Assembly (NCBI RefSeq): GCF_014647635.1
Contig: NZ_BMPO01000001.1
Location: 620,001 to 684,000 of the forward strand
Origin: Pseudomonas matsuisoli
Lineage (GTDB): Bacteria; Pseudomonadota; Gammaproteobacteria; Pseudomonadales; Pseudomonadaceae
Direction: 5' to 3'
DNA: 64,000 bases
In this document: in pieces, positions 47,369 through 56,994 of the stretch
How the letters are laid out: the number at the start of each line of letters is the position of its first letter
How positions within the stretch are numbered: position 1 is the first letter of the stretch
Translations under genes and position numbers: made by a program
The notes under the pieces: generated by a model
Told to the model about the DNA's origin: nothing
What the model saw: only the letters and a program-made list of their open reading frames with translations
Database searches by the model: none

Positions 47369-47665
47369 ATGCGCTATCTCAAGCTGATCACTGCCGGCGC
47401 CGCTTTGGCTTTCACCCTACCAGCGGCAGCCGACTGGACGCCTCAGGCGCGCTCCGCCTTCGTCCAGCAATGCGTCGCGGGTGCACAAGGCAGCCATGGT
47501 CAAGGGCAGTTGCAGGCCTACTGCGAGTGCGCAGCGGAGAAAGTCAGCGCGGAGTTCACCGAAGAAGAAATCAAGAACATGGGCAGCCAAGGCGCGTCCG
47601 ATCCAGCGGTGCGTCAACGGTTGATGAACGCGTCGTCGAGCTGCAACGCGAATCTGAAGCGCTGA
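47369..47665 (+). CDS. Small secreted cysteine-containing protein
   Basis: 98 residues. The signal peptide is MRYLKLITAGAALAFTLPAAA. The mature protein of about 75 residues has four cysteines (QQCVAGAQ, YCECAAEKV, SSCNANLK), probably two disulfides. The periplasmic function is unknown. Start 47369 has AGGAAG upstream; the TTG-started frame from 47351 is less likely. Confidence 0.75.
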   Translation: MRYLKLITAGAALAFTLPAAADWTPQARSAFVQQCVAGAQGSHGQGQLQAYCECAAEKVSAEFTEEEIKNMGSQGASDPAVRQRLMNASSSCNANLKR

Positions 47666-47794
47666 CAGCGACATCGCACCCCGGTGAACGGCGCGTATCG
47701 CGCCTGCGGGTGCGTGACAACTCAAGCGATGCCCGCCCCCACGACGCACCCGCATGCGTTTCGAGCCTTGAAGCAGTGACCTGAAACATCGTTC

Positions 47795-48556
47795 ATGCCA
47801 GCCATTCCAATGACATCACCCTGCAAGCGCCACACTGGGGCGGCAGACTTCAAACGCGATGCTGCGTTGGACCTGATCAAATGGCTGGCATTGATCACGA
47901 TGCTCGTCGATCACATGCGCTACGCGCTGCCAGGCTTCGATTGGACCTATATCCCTGGGCGGCTGGCGTTCCCGCTCTTCTGCGTCGCGATCGCTGCCAA
48001 TGTCGCTCGCCAGCAGCTTAGAGATGCACCTATATCGTGGCGCTATCTGGCGTGGATGTTCGTATTCGCGGCGGTCTCCGAATGGCCCTATCGGCTTCTC
48101 GTAGCGAACGCGCAAACGCTCAATATCATGCCGACACTTGTGCTCGGCTTGCTGATTACCCAGGCGGTGGCTCGCCCCCGCGGCTGGAGCCTGACGCTTG
48201 GCCTGCTTGCGCTCGCCGTCGGCCTCTATCTTGATGGGCAACTGCAATATGGCATTCCCGGCATGCTGCTGATCGTGGCCTGCTACGCCGCGCTGCGCCA
48301 TTTCCAGGCGTGCTGGGTACTGCCCATCATGCTCTGCCTCACCGCGAACTACTGGCCTGACGTCTACGAGGCGGCGGCACGCAAGGAGGTGTCCGCATGG
48401 GTCGTTATCGCCATATGTGGATTGCCGCCAGTGGCCGGCATCTGGCTGCTAAGACGGCAGATCACCTGGACAATCCCCCCGGTCGGGCGTTGGGCCTACT
48501 TTTTCTATCCGGTCCACCTTGCGGCACTAGTTGGTCTCAGAACGCTGCTTACTTAG
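47795..48556 (+). CDS. TraX family membrane protein
   Basis: 253 residues with about eight hydrophobic helices. The TraX/acyltransferase-like start ALDLIKWLALITMLVDHMRYALPG and the IPGRLAFPLFCVAIAAN segment are diagnostic. F-plasmid TraX acetylates pilin, but chromosomal members without conjugation genes, as here, have no known substrate. Confidence 0.88.
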   Translation: MPAIPMTSPCKRHTGAADFKRDAALDLIKWLALITMLVDHMRYALPGFDWTYIPGRLAFPLFCVAIAANVARQQLRDAPISWRYLAWMFVFAAVSEWPYRLLVANAQTLNIMPTLVLGLLITQAVARPRGWSLTLGLLALAVGLYLDGQLQYGIPGMLLIVACYAALRHFQACWVLPIMLCLTANYWPDVYEAAARKEVSAWVVIAICGLPPVAGIWLLRRQITWTIPPVGRWAYFFYPVHLAALVGLRTLLT

Positions 48557-48846
48557 TTCTTCTCGCCGACATCATATATTCATCTTTTATTGCTAGAGCA
48601 ACTTTCTTCCGGGATACGCACGGCCAAGAACTTTGCTTCCCGGTGCAACTTCGATAAAAAGCGCACTCTCACTCAAGAGACCAGAACTAACCGTGAAGCG
48701 CTTCCATCGAAGAGCATCCCCGCGCCAGCCAGCCAATTAAAGATCTGCAGATTAAGTGCGATCTGAACGCCCACCTGCAAAGTGTCACTTTTTAGACATC
48801 AAATCGTAATATCCTCAGGCGATGATTGCGGCCGCCTGACGCTTGC

Positions 48847-48881
48847 CGCGGAGCATCGATCCAGAGCGGCTCCGCGTTTTT
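48847..48881 (+). terminator. Terminator-like hairpin upstream of the porin gene
   Basis: CGCGGAGC (48847-48854) pairs with GCTCCGCG (48869-48876) over a 14-base loop, followed by TTTTT. It lies far from traX (290 bases), so it may be a leader attenuator or the end of a small RNA rather than the traX terminator. Confidence 0.55.
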
Positions 48882-48928
48882 AGCGACAAGATTAGTGATT
48901 TCGCACAAATGGATTCCTGCGCGATGAA

Positions 48929-48976
48929 ACCGGTTTAAACCGGCATGACCGATTACCCCGCCGCTTGATCATCAAG
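48929..48976. promoter_or_regulatory. Two palindromes, candidate operators for the porin gene
   Basis: CCGGTTTAAACCGG (48929-48942) is a perfect 14-base palindrome. CTTGATCATCAAG (48964-48976) is a perfect palindrome around a central C. They are 35 bases apart, start to start. No regulator is known for them; the operator role is inferred. Confidence 0.4.
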
Positions 48977-49200
48977 TCGAAGCACAAAAGACTTTAAATC
49001 ACATCCCGATCTTCAAGAGCGGGCGGCTAGTTACGTCCTGACTTTTTCCAACCAACTTCAAAAAGACTCATCGCGTTCATCTATTTGTCATTCTTTATGA
49101 AAATACTGGCGCCGCACATCAGCATACGAGTGCGTGACCGTTAGTTGCTTAGTTTGAGCATCAAGCACCACTTCGTGTTATTAAAATGGGGAGTTTCAAA

Positions 49201-50457
49201 ATGAGAGTCGTATCCTTATCTTCCGCCATCAGCCTTGCGCTGCTGACGACCTTCAGCGTGACCGCCAACGCCGCCGTCGACCAAAAGCTGCTGGACATGC
49301 TCCGTGCCAACGGCTCCATCAACCAAGCTCAGCACGCCGAACTGACTGCCGACCTGGCGAATGAAACCAAAGCCGCCACTACCAGCGGCCAGGTCACTCG
49401 TGAAGAAATGAGCGCTCTCGAGAAGAAACTGGCTTGGGCTGCCAAAACTCAGTTCAAAGGCGACATTCGCCTGCGCCACGAGCGTGTAGACGTGGACGGC
49501 GAAGGCCGTGCGGAAGACCGGCAGCGCATCCGTGCACGCCTCGGTGCGTACAGTGAAGTCACGCCGCAGGTCGATGCTGGTATCCGCATCGCCACGGGCA
49601 GCAGCGACGATGGCCGCTCCACCAACCAGAGCCTGGACGGCTACTTCGAGAAGAAAGACCTGTGGCTGGACCAGGCTTATGTTGACTATCACCCGGACGC
49701 GCTCCCAGGCCTGAACTTGATCGGCGGCAAGATGAGCCAACCGTGGGAAAGCATGGGCGACATCATCTGGGACGGCGACCTCAATCCTGAAGGCGCAGCA
49801 GCCACCTACTCCCACGACCTGGGCGGTGCTGAACTCTTCGGTAGCACCGGTTACTACGTACTCGACGACGGCGTCGATGCCAACGGCGTTCAAACTCGCT
49901 ACGACCTGAGCATGTACACCGGTCAGGCAGGCGTTAAATTCGGTTTGGGCGAAGCGGTGAAGCTGACCTTGGGCGGAAGCGTCTACGCGTTCAACAACGA
50001 CAATGATGCGTCGAGCCTGAACGATGACGGCACCCTGACCGTATTCGAAGCGCTCGGTAACACCGAAGACGAATTCGAACTGTACGAAGCGTTCGCGAAA
50101 GCCGACATTACTGGCTTCGTCCTGCCGCTGTCGGTCTATGGCCAATACGTGAAGAACGACAAAGCCAGCGAATACGACACCGCCTGGTTGGCCGGTTTCA
50201 AAACCAAGTGGAATGCTCTGAGCTTCGATTACAACTATCGCGACGTTCAGCGTAACGGTGTTGTCAGCGCCCTGACCGACTCCGACTTCGGCGGTGGCAC
50301 CACGGGTTCGCGCGGCCACAAGTTCAAGCTCGGTTACGCGCTCGACAAGAACATCGGTGTAGGTCTGACTTACCTGATGGCACAGTCCGACACCTACGGC
50401 CCGGAAACCGACGCAGACGTGAACACGCTGCAGGTCGATCTGGAAGCCAAGTTCTAA
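49201..50457 (+). CDS. Putative porin (Porin_5-like outer-membrane protein)
   Basis: About 418 residues. The signal peptide ends at TANAA (about residue 24). A periplasmic coiled segment (about 25-80, VDQKLLDMLRANGSINQAQHAELTADL) precedes a beta-barrel with FKGDIRLRHERVDV and a C-terminal phenylalanine (VDLEAKF), the outer-membrane assembly signal. The substrate is not known; the nearby glycine betaine genes are only a hint. ATG 49201 has GGGGAG upstream. Confidence 0.88.
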   Translation: MRVVSLSSAISLALLTTFSVTANAAVDQKLLDMLRANGSINQAQHAELTADLANETKAATTSGQVTREEMSALEKKLAWAAKTQFKGDIRLRHERVDVDGEGRAEDRQRIRARLGAYSEVTPQVDAGIRIATGSSDDGRSTNQSLDGYFEKKDLWLDQAYVDYHPDALPGLNLIGGKMSQPWESMGDIIWDGDLNPEGAAATYSHDLGGAELFGSTGYYVLDDGVDANGVQTRYDLSMYTGQAGVKFGLGEAVKLTLGGSVYAFNNDNDASSLNDDGTLTVFEALGNTEDEFELYEAFAKADITGFVLPLSVYGQYVKNDKASEYDTAWLAGFKTKWNALSFDYNYRDVQRNGVVSALTDSDFGGGTTGSRGHKFKLGYALDKNIGVGLTYLMAQSDTYGPETDADVNTLQVDLEAKF

Positions 50458-50478
50458 AATCTCGTCTTCCTGGATGAG

Positions 50479-50513
50479 CAGAACGACCGCCGCAAGGCGG
50501 TCGTTCTGTTTCT
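50479..50513 (+). terminator. Rho-independent terminator of the porin gene
   Basis: A perfect 13-bp stem (50479-50491 with 50496-50508) with a GCAA loop, followed by TTTCT. It begins 21 bases after the porin stop. Confidence 0.85.
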
Positions 50514-50614
50514 ACTGCGCACCGCCACATCAATCCTTCTATTCCGCTTCTCCGCTCGCGGCCCGTTACGACATACAACGCCCTGCGTCTTCCAAGCCTC
50601 TCAACGACACCCCA

Positions 50615-50725
50615 TGTCGCGAACGCGCATGTCGCAAAAACACTCTCTCGCGGCGTAAGCAGGCATCTAGTCCCCCTGTCGCAGACATACCATCGCCGCA
50701 CATGGACCACGCCAATGTCGCGACA
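50615..50725 (+). promoter_or_regulatory. TGTCGC motif cluster upstream of glyA
   Basis: TGTCGC occurs at 50615, 50630, 50677 and 50716; the last is part of the palindrome TGTCGCGACA. A related inverted repeat, TGTCGTAATCACGACA, lies at 61822-61837 before the M19 gene. They could be operators of the AraC-type regulators that control this pathway (GbdR or SouR), but that is unproven. Confidence 0.4.
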
Positions 50726-50748
50726 TCTGTCAGCGCCAGGAGACCCCG

Positions 50749-52002
50749 ATGTTCAGCAAAAACGACAAAATCCAGGGATACGACGACGCGCTGTTCGCGG
50801 CGATGAGCGAAGAGTCCCATCGCCAGGAAGATCACATCGAGCTGATCGCTTCCGAGAACTACACCAGCAAAAGGGTGATGGAAGCGCAGGGCAGTGACCT
50901 GACCAACAAATACGCCGAAGGCTATCCGGGCAAGCGTTACTACGGCGGTTGCGAGTTCGTCGACAAGGTCGAGGCGCTGGCCATTGAGCGTGCCAAGCAA
51001 CTGTTTGGCGCCGATTACGCCAACGTGCAGCCACACTCGGGGTCGTCCGCGAATTCGGCGGTCTACTTAGCACTGCTGCAACCCGGCGATACCCTGCTCG
51101 GCATGAGCCTGGCACACGGCGGGCACCTGACCCACGGCGCCAAGGTCAGCAGCTCCGGCAAGCTCTATAACGCGGTTCAATATGGTTTGAACCCGGAAAC
51201 CGGCCTGATCGATTACGAAGAAATCGAGCGCCTGGCCATCGAGCACAAGCCGAAAATGATCGTTGCGGGCTTTTCCGCTTACTCCAAGACGCTGGACTTC
51301 GCCCGCTTCCGTGCCATCGCAGACAAGGTCGGCGCACTGCTCTTCGTCGACATGGCGCACGTTGCGGGCCTGGTTGCCGCGGGCCTTTATCCGAACCCGA
51401 TTCCATTTGCCGACGTGGTCACCACTACGACGCACAAGACACTGCGCGGCCCGCGTGGCGGTCTGATCCTGGCCAAGTCCAACGAAGAGATCGAGAAGAA
51501 GCTCAATTCCGCCGTCTTCCCCGGCGCCCAAGGCGGACCGCTGATGCACGTCATCGCCGGCAAGGCCGTGTGCTTCAAAGAGGCAATGGAACCCGGCTTC
51601 AAGGAATACCAGGCGCAAGTCATTCGTAACGCCCAGGCCATGGCGGGCGTATTCGTCTCGCGTGGTTACGACGTCGTATCCGGCGGCACCGACAACCACC
51701 TGTTCCTGCTCTCGCTGATCAAGCAGGGTTTGACGGGTAAAGATGCCGACGCAGCGCTTGGCCGCGCAGGCATCACGGTGAACAAGAACGCGGTTCCGAA
51801 CGACCCTCAGTCGCCCTTCGTGACCTCGGGCATTCGTATCGGTACGCCAGCGATCACCACGCGCGGTTTGAAGGAGCAACAGAGCAGCGAGCTGGCCGGG
51901 TGGATCTGCGACATTCTCGACCACCTTGGCGATGCCGACGTGGAAGCACAAGTTGCCAAACAGATCGCCGGACTGTGCGCGGACTATCCGGTCTACCGTT
52001 GA
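50749..52002 (+). CDS. glyA: Serine hydroxymethyltransferase
   Basis: A 417-residue PLP enzyme. The PLP lysine lies in [14 protein letters not shown], and [19 protein letters not shown] is the cofactor-binding region. It converts glycine plus 5,10-methylene-THF to serine. Here it heads the sarcosine oxidase operon and would use both products of SoxBDAG. In pseudomonads this is the catabolic glyA copy, and another housekeeping glyA is expected elsewhere. Confidence 0.97.
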   Translation: MFSKNDKIQGYDDALFAAMSEESHRQEDHIELIASENYTSKRVMEAQGSDLTNKYAEGYPGKRYYGGCEFVDKVEALAIERAKQLFGADYANVQPHSGSSANSAVYLALLQPGDTLLGMSLAHGGHLTHGAKVSSSGKLYNAVQYGLNPETGLIDYEEIERLAIEHKPKMIVAGFSAYSKTLDFARFRAIADKVGALLFVDMAHVAGLVAAGLYPNPIPFADVVTTTTHKTLRGPRGGLILAKSNEEIEKKLNSAVFPGAQGGPLMHVIAGKAVCFKEAMEPGFKEYQAQVIRNAQAMAGVFVSRGYDVVSGGTDNHLFLLSLIKQGLTGKDADAALGRAGITVNKNAVPNDPQSPFVTSGIRIGTPAITTRGLKEQQSSELAGWICDILDHLGDADVEAQVAKQIAGLCADYPVYR

Positions 52003-52017
52003 TTCAATCGACCGTAC

Positions 52018-52118
52018 CCGCGGGTTTCACCTGCCCTACATGAAGGCACATGACCCGTAGGGCGGGTGCAACCCGCGATGGTCGCAGCACGATTCATGCG
52101 GGTTCCACCCGTTCTTAC
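52018..52118. repeat. REP-like cluster between glyA and soxB
   Basis: An inverted pair: GCGGGTTTCACCTGCCCTAC (about 52020-52039) and GTAGGGCGGGTGCAACCCGC (52057-52076). A third degenerate unit follows around 52100-52115. The same family recurs at 63036-63104 and 63714-63778. Confidence 0.75.
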
Positions 52119-52158
52119 CCAGCCATTGCGGGCCGGGCAATCGTTTCAAGGAGCCACC

Positions 52159-53409
52159 ATGCAGCGCTATTCCGGCTTCGGCCTGTTCAAGCATTCTTTC
52201 AGCCACCACGAGAACTGGCAGCGCATGTGGCGCAACCCGACGCCCAAAGCGGTGTATGACGTGGTCATCGTTGGCGCCGGCGGTCATGGGTTGGCAACGG
52301 CGTACTACCTGGCCAAGGTCCATGGCATTACCAACGTTGCAGTGATCGAAAAGGGTTGGCTTGGCGGCGGCAACACCGCGCGCAACACCACCATCGTGCG
52401 CTCCAATTACCTGCTGGACGAGTCGTCTGCACTGTACGAGCACGCGCTCAAGCTGTGGGAAGACCTGTCCCAGGACCTGAACTACAACGTGATGTTTTCC
52501 CAGCGTGGCTGCTACCACCTCTGCCACAACCTGCAGGACTTGCGTGATGCCGAACGCCTGGTGACTGCGAATATCCTCAACGGCATTCCCAACGAGCTGT
52601 TGGACACCCGCCAGGTCGCGGAAGAAATCCCTTATCTGGATTGCAGCCCGAACACGCGCTACCCCGTGCTTGGCGCCTCCGTTCAGCGCCGTGCGGGTAA
52701 CGCCCGACATGACGCCGTGGCCTGGGGCTATGCCCGCGCCGCTGACGCCCTGGGCGTGGACCTGATCCAGCAGACCGAAGTCACCGGCTTTCGCAAGCAG
52801 GACGGCGTCGTGATCGGTGTCGAAACCAACAAGGGCTTCATCGGCGCCAAGCGCGTCGGCATGGTTGTCGCCGGCAACACCGGGCCATTGGCAGCCAAAG
52901 CGGGCTTCCGCCTGCCGGTCGAATCGCACCCGTTGCAGGCACTGGTTTCCGAGCCGATCAAGCCCATCATCGACAGCGTGATCATGTCCAACGCCGTGCA
53001 CGGCTACATCAGCCAGTCGGACAAAGGCGATCTGGTCATCGGCGCCGGTATCGACGGCTGGGTCGGCTACGGCCAACGCGGTTCCTACCCGATCATCGAG
53101 CACACCGTGGAAGCCATCGCCGAGATGTTCCCGGTCCTGTCGCGCGTGCGCATGAACCGCCAGTGGGGCGGCATCGTCGACACCACGCCAGACGCTTGCC
53201 CAATCATCGGTACGACGCCGGTGAAGAACCTGTTCATCAACTGCGGTTGGGGTACCGGCGGCTTCAAGGCGACGCCGGGTTCCGGCCACGTCTTCGCCGC
53301 CACGTTGGCCAAAGGCGAGCCGCATCCGCTGGCCAAGCCGTTCTCCATCGAGCGCTTCCACACCGGCGCACTGGTGGATGAACACGGCGCTGCGGCGGTC
53401 GCGCACTGA
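52159..53409 (+). CDS. soxB: Sarcosine oxidase subunit beta
   Basis: 416 residues. The FAD-binding motif is VVIVGAGGHGLATAYYLAK near residue 34. A histidine in GNARHDAVAWGYA (about residue 184) is the likely covalent FMN attachment site. SoxB carries the flavin site where sarcosine is oxidised, with oxygen reduced to hydrogen peroxide and the methyl group passed to THF in SoxA. AAGGAG lies five bases before ATG 52159; the frame is open upstream through the repeats but that part is not coding. Confidence 0.96.
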   Translation: MQRYSGFGLFKHSFSHHENWQRMWRNPTPKAVYDVVIVGAGGHGLATAYYLAKVHGITNVAVIEKGWLGGGNTARNTTIVRSNYLLDESSALYEHALKLWEDLSQDLNYNVMFSQRGCYHLCHNLQDLRDAERLVTANILNGIPNELLDTRQVAEEIPYLDCSPNTRYPVLGASVQRRAGNARHDAVAWGYARAADALGVDLIQQTEVTGFRKQDGVVIGVETNKGFIGAKRVGMVVAGNTGPLAAKAGFRLPVESHPLQALVSEPIKPIIDSVIMSNAVHGYISQSDKGDLVIGAGIDGWVGYGQRGSYPIIEHTVEAIAEMFPVLSRVRMNRQWGGIVDTTPDACPIIGTTPVKNLFINCGWGTGGFKATPGSGHVFAATLAKGEPHPLAKPFSIERFHTGALVDEHGAAAVAH

Positions 53410-53424
53410 TCCAAACACACATTC

Positions 53425-53525
53425 GTAGGGTGGATAACGGCGCAGCCTTATCCACCGGAAGGCCCCAAGACGGAGCTTTCCGGCAAATCACCGCAACGGT
53501 GGATGGCTTCGTCCATCCACCCTAC
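53425..53525. repeat. REP-like inverted pair between soxB and soxD
   Basis: GTAGGGTGGATAACGG begins one unit (53425-53456) and ...CCATCCACCCTAC ends the opposite unit (53499-53525). Both use the GTAGGGTGGA head; related copies occur at 56939, 62939, 62990 and 63659. Confidence 0.75.
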
Positions 53526-53557
53526 GCAGGTGCCGATATTCGCTAGGAGTCGAGACC

Positions 53558-53881
53558 ATGCTGTACATCTTCTGTCCCCACTGCGGGGAATCGCGTTCCG
53601 AAGAAGAATTCGCGCCCGCAGGCCAGGCCCACATCGCCCGCCCGCTCGATCCTGCCGCCTGCAGCGATGCCGAATGGGGCGAATACATGTGGTTCCGTGA
53701 CAACCCCCGCGGCCTGCGTCACGAGCTGTGGCTGCACGCGGCGGGCTGCCGCAAGTACTTCAATGCCACGCGCCACACGGTGAGCTACGAGATCGTCGAG
53801 ACCTACAAGATCGGCGAAAAGCCAAGCTTTAGCGAAACGGTCGATGAACCCCAACCCCAGGCACAAGGAGCCACCGCATGA
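53558..53881 (+). CDS. soxD: Sarcosine oxidase subunit delta
   Basis: A 107-residue small subunit with the zinc-binding motif CPHCG at residues 6-10 and further ligands in LHAAGCRKYFNATRH. It is a structural component of the heterotetramer. AGGAG precedes the ATG, and the stop overlaps the soxA start by four bases (ATGA). Confidence 0.96.
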   Translation: MLYIFCPHCGESRSEEEFAPAGQAHIARPLDPAACSDAEWGEYMWFRDNPRGLRHELWLHAAGCRKYFNATRHTVSYEIVETYKIGEKPSFSETVDEPQPQAQGATA

Positions 53882-56800
53882 GCCAGATCAATCGCCTCGC
53901 CAGCGGTGGCCGCATCGATCGCAGCAAGCCACTGAGCTTCACCTTCAACGGGCAGAGCTATCAGGGCTATGCCGGCGACAGCCTCGCTGCTGCCCTGCTC
54001 GCCAATGGTGTCGACATCATTGGCCGCAGCTTCAAGTACTCACGTCCACGCGGCATCGTGGCCGCCGGTGCGGAAGAGCCGAACGCCATCCTGCAGATCG
54101 GCGCACGTGCCGACACCCAGGTACCGAACGTTCGCGCGACCCAGCAGGCGCTTTTCGGCGGTTTGGTCGCCAGCAGCACCAACGGCTGGCCGAACGTGAA
54201 CAACGACCTGATGGGCATTCTTGGCAAGGTCGGCGGCAAGATGATGCCCCCCGGCTTTTACTACAAGACGTTCATGTACCCGCAAAACATGTGGCTGACG
54301 TACGAAAAGTACATCCGCAAGGCTGCAGGACTGGGACGCGCGCCGACCGAGAACGACCCAGATCTCTACGATCACATGAACCGCCATTGCGACGTACTCG
54401 TCGTCGGTGCCGGCCCGGCCGGACTCGCCTCGGCTTTGGCGGCAGCCCGCAGCGGCGCCCGCGTGATCCTGGCCGACGAAGGCGAAGAGTTCGGCGGCAG
54501 CCTGCTGGACACCCGTGAACAGTTGGATGGCATGCCCGCGGGCGAATGGGTCGCCAAGGTCGTCGCGGAACTCAAGACCTTCCCGGAAGTGGTGCTGCTG
54601 CCACGCTCCACGGTCAACGGCTACCACGACCACAACTTCCTGACCATCCACGAGCGCTGCACCGATCACCTTGGCGATACCGCCCCGATGGGCCCGTTCG
54701 CGCGCCCTGCTCGCCAGCGCCTGCACCGTGTCCGCGCCAAACGCGTGGTATTGGCCGTCGGTGCCCACGAACGTCCGCTGGTCTATGGCAACAACGACGT
54801 ACCCGGCAACATGGTCGCGGGCGCCGTCTCGACCTACATCCGCCGCTATGGCGTCGCCCCAGGCAACAAGCTGGTCCTCGCGACCAACAATGACTACGCC
54901 TACAAGACCGCACTGGATTGGCTGGACGCGGGTTTGAAAGTCGTCGCGATTGCCGATGCACGTAGTAACCCGCGCGGCAGCTGGGTCGAAGAAGCGCGCT
55001 CGCGCGGCGTGCGTATTCTGACCGGCAGCTCGGTGATCGACGTTAAAGGCAGCAAGCACGTTGAAGCAGCGCGTATCGCGGCAATCGATCCACACGGATT
55101 CCGCGTCACCAGCCCAGGCGAATGGCTCGAATGCGATCTCATCGCCAGCTCCGGCGGCTATAGCCCAGTCGTGCACCTCGCCTCGCACCTGGGCGGCAAA
55201 CCGACCTGGCAGGAAGACATTCTTGGCTTCGTGCCCGGCAACACGCTGGGCGTGCAGGCACGCGTTTGCGCGGGTGCCGTCAACGGTGTATTCCGCCTGG
55301 GCGATGTGCTGGCCGATGGTTTCGAAGCCGGTGCGAAAGCAGCCTCCGAAACCGGCTTCGGCGCGGTATCCGGCGAACTGCCGCGTACCGAGAAACGTAT
55401 CGAGGAACCGACGCTCGCCCTCTTCCAGGTCCCACACGACAAGCCTACGGCGCGCGCACCGAAGCAATTCGTCGACCTGCAGAACGACGTCACCGCCGCC
55501 GGTATCGAGCTGGCCGTACGCGAGGGTTTCGAGTCGGTCGAGCACGTCAAGCGCTACACCGCGTTGGGCTTCGGCACCGATCAGGGCAAGCTCGGCAACA
55601 TCAATGGCCTGGCCATCGCCGCACGCTGCCTGGGCGTGAACATCCCGCAGATGGGCACCACCATGTTCCGCCCGAACTACACGCCCGTGTCCTTCGGTGC
55701 CGTTGCCGGGCGTAACGCTGGCGCATTGTTCGAGCCCAAGCGCTACACCGCGCTGCAAGCCTGGCACGTGAAGCAAGGCGCCAAGTTCGAAGACGTCGGT
55801 CAGTGGAAGCGCCCCTGGTACTTCCCCAAGGCGGGCGAAGACTTGCATGCGGCCGTTGCCCGTGAGTGCAAGGCCGTGCGGGATAGCGTCGGTCTGCTCG
55901 ATGCCTCGACCCTCGGCAAGATCGACATCCAGGGCCCGGATGCGCGCGAGTTCCTCAACCGTGTGTACACCAACGCCTGGACCAAACTGGACGTGGGCAA
56001 GGCGCGCTACGGTCTGATGTGCAAGGAAGACGGCATGGTCTTCGACGACGGCGTCACCGCCTGCCTCGCCGACAACCACTTCCTAATGACCACCACCACC
56101 GGCGGCGCGGCACGCGTACTGCAATGGCTGGAGCTCTATCACCAAACCGAATGGCCTGAGATGAAGGTGTATTTCACCTCAGTCACGGACCATTGGGCGA
56201 CGTTGACGCTGTCCGGCCCCAACAGCCGCAAGCTGCTGTCGAAGGTGACCGATATCGACCTTTCGCCAGACGGCTTCGGCTTCATGACCTGGCAGGAAGG
56301 CAAGGTTGCAGGCGTACCGGCGCGCGTATTCCGCATCTCCTTCACGGGCGAACTGTCCTACGAGGTGAACATCCAGGCGGACTACGCCATGGGCGTCCTG
56401 GAAGCCATCGCCGAGGCGGGCCAGGAATTCAACCTGACGCCATACGGCACCGAGACGATGCACGTCCTGCGTGCGGAAAAAGGCTTCATCATCGTCGGCC
56501 AGGACACCGATTCCACCGTCACCCCGTTCGACCTGAACATGGGCTGGTGCGTTGGCAAGACCAAGCCGTTCTCGTTTATCGGCTGGCGCGGCATGAACCG
56601 CGAAGACACGCTGAAAGCAGGTCGTAAACAGCTGGTCGGCCTCAAGCCAGTCAATGCGAGCGACGTCCTTCCCGAAGGCGGCCAGGTCGTCTTCGAGCCG
56701 AACCATCCCAAGCCGATCCCCTCGGCGGGGCACGTGACCTCGAGCTACATGAGTTCCAGCCTCGGCCACGGCATCGCACTGGCGCTCATCAAGGGCGGCC

Positions 56801-56916
56801 TGGAGAGAATGGGGCAAAAGGTCTACGCCCCGACGCGCGATGGCCGCCTGATCGAGGCCGAAATCGTGAGCTCGGTTTTCTACGATCCAAAAGGTGAACG
56901 GCAGAACGTGGTGTAA
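53878..56916 (+). CDS. soxA: Sarcosine oxidase subunit alpha
   Basis: 1012 residues. The N-terminal ferredoxin-like domain (about 20-100) contains GRSFKYSRPRGIVAAGAEEPNA. The dinucleotide domain has CDVLVVGAGPAGLASALAAA near 170 and binds NAD. The C-terminal half (about 630-1000) is a glycine-cleavage T-protein-like domain that binds THF and forms 5,10-methylene-THF (for example RVYTNAWTKLDVGKARYGLMC). It is the largest subunit of the tetramer and full length. Confidence 0.97.
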   Translation: MSQINRLASGGRIDRSKPLSFTFNGQSYQGYAGDSLAAALLANGVDIIGRSFKYSRPRGIVAAGAEEPNAILQIGARADTQVPNVRATQQALFGGLVASSTNGWPNVNNDLMGILGKVGGKMMPPGFYYKTFMYPQNMWLTYEKYIRKAAGLGRAPTENDPDLYDHMNRHCDVLVVGAGPAGLASALAAARSGARVILADEGEEFGGSLLDTREQLDGMPAGEWVAKVVAELKTFPEVVLLPRSTVNGYHDHNFLTIHERCTDHLGDTAPMGPFARPARQRLHRVRAKRVVLAVGAHERPLVYGNNDVPGNMVAGAVSTYIRRYGVAPGNKLVLATNNDYAYKTALDWLDAGLKVVAIADARSNPRGSWVEEARSRGVRILTGSSVIDVKGSKHVEAARIAAIDPHGFRVTSPGEWLECDLIASSGGYSPVVHLASHLGGKPTWQEDILGFVPGNTLGVQARVCAGAVNGVFRLGDVLADGFEAGAKAASETGFGAVSGELPRTEKRIEEPTLALFQVPHDKPTARAPKQFVDLQNDVTAAGIELAVREGFESVEHVKRYTALGFGTDQGKLGNINGLAIAARCLGVNIPQMGTTMFRPNYTPVSFGAVAGRNAGALFEPKRYTALQAWHVKQGAKFEDVGQWKRPWYFPKAGEDLHAAVARECKAVRDSVGLLDASTLGKIDIQGPDAREFLNRVYTNAWTKLDVGKARYGLMCKEDGMVFDDGVTACLADNHFLMTTTTGGAARVLQWLELYHQTEWPEMKVYFTSVTDHWATLTLSGPNSRKLLSKVTDIDLSPDGFGFMTWQEGKVAGVPARVFRISFTGELSYEVNIQADYAMGVLEAIAEAGQEFNLTPYGTETMHVLRAEKGFIIVGQDTDSTVTPFDLNMGWCVGKTKPFSFIGWRGMNREDTLKAGRKQLVGLKPVNASDVLPEGGQVVFEPNHPKPIPSAGHVTSSYMSSSLGHGIALALIKGGLERMGQKVYAPTRDGRLIEAEIVSSVFYDPKGERQNVV

Positions 56917-56938
56917 GCACCCGCCCTTTACAGAATCC

Positions 56939-56970
56939 GTAGGGTGGAAAACGGCAGAGCCTTTTCCACC
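56939..56970 (+). repeat. Single REP-like unit between soxA and soxG
   Basis: GTAGGGTGGAAAACGG... to ...TTTTCCACC: a palindrome of the GTAGGGTGGA family, present as one unit only and 25 bases before the soxG start. Confidence 0.7.
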
Positions 56971-56994
56971 GTTCGAAGACACAGGACAGACGAC

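Larger units (their letters stand above)
48557..49200. other. Long regulatory gap before the porin gene
   Basis: About 640 bases without a gene. It contains a terminator-like hairpin (48847-48881), two perfect short palindromes (48929-48942 and 48964-48976) and the porin ribosome-binding site GGGGAG. Its length and content suggest complex regulation of the porin. Confidence 0.55.

Noticed and set aside
47795-48556. Conjugative element, because of the TraX-family gene
   Set aside because: No other transfer, relaxase or plasmid genes are nearby; chromosomal TraX homologues are common.
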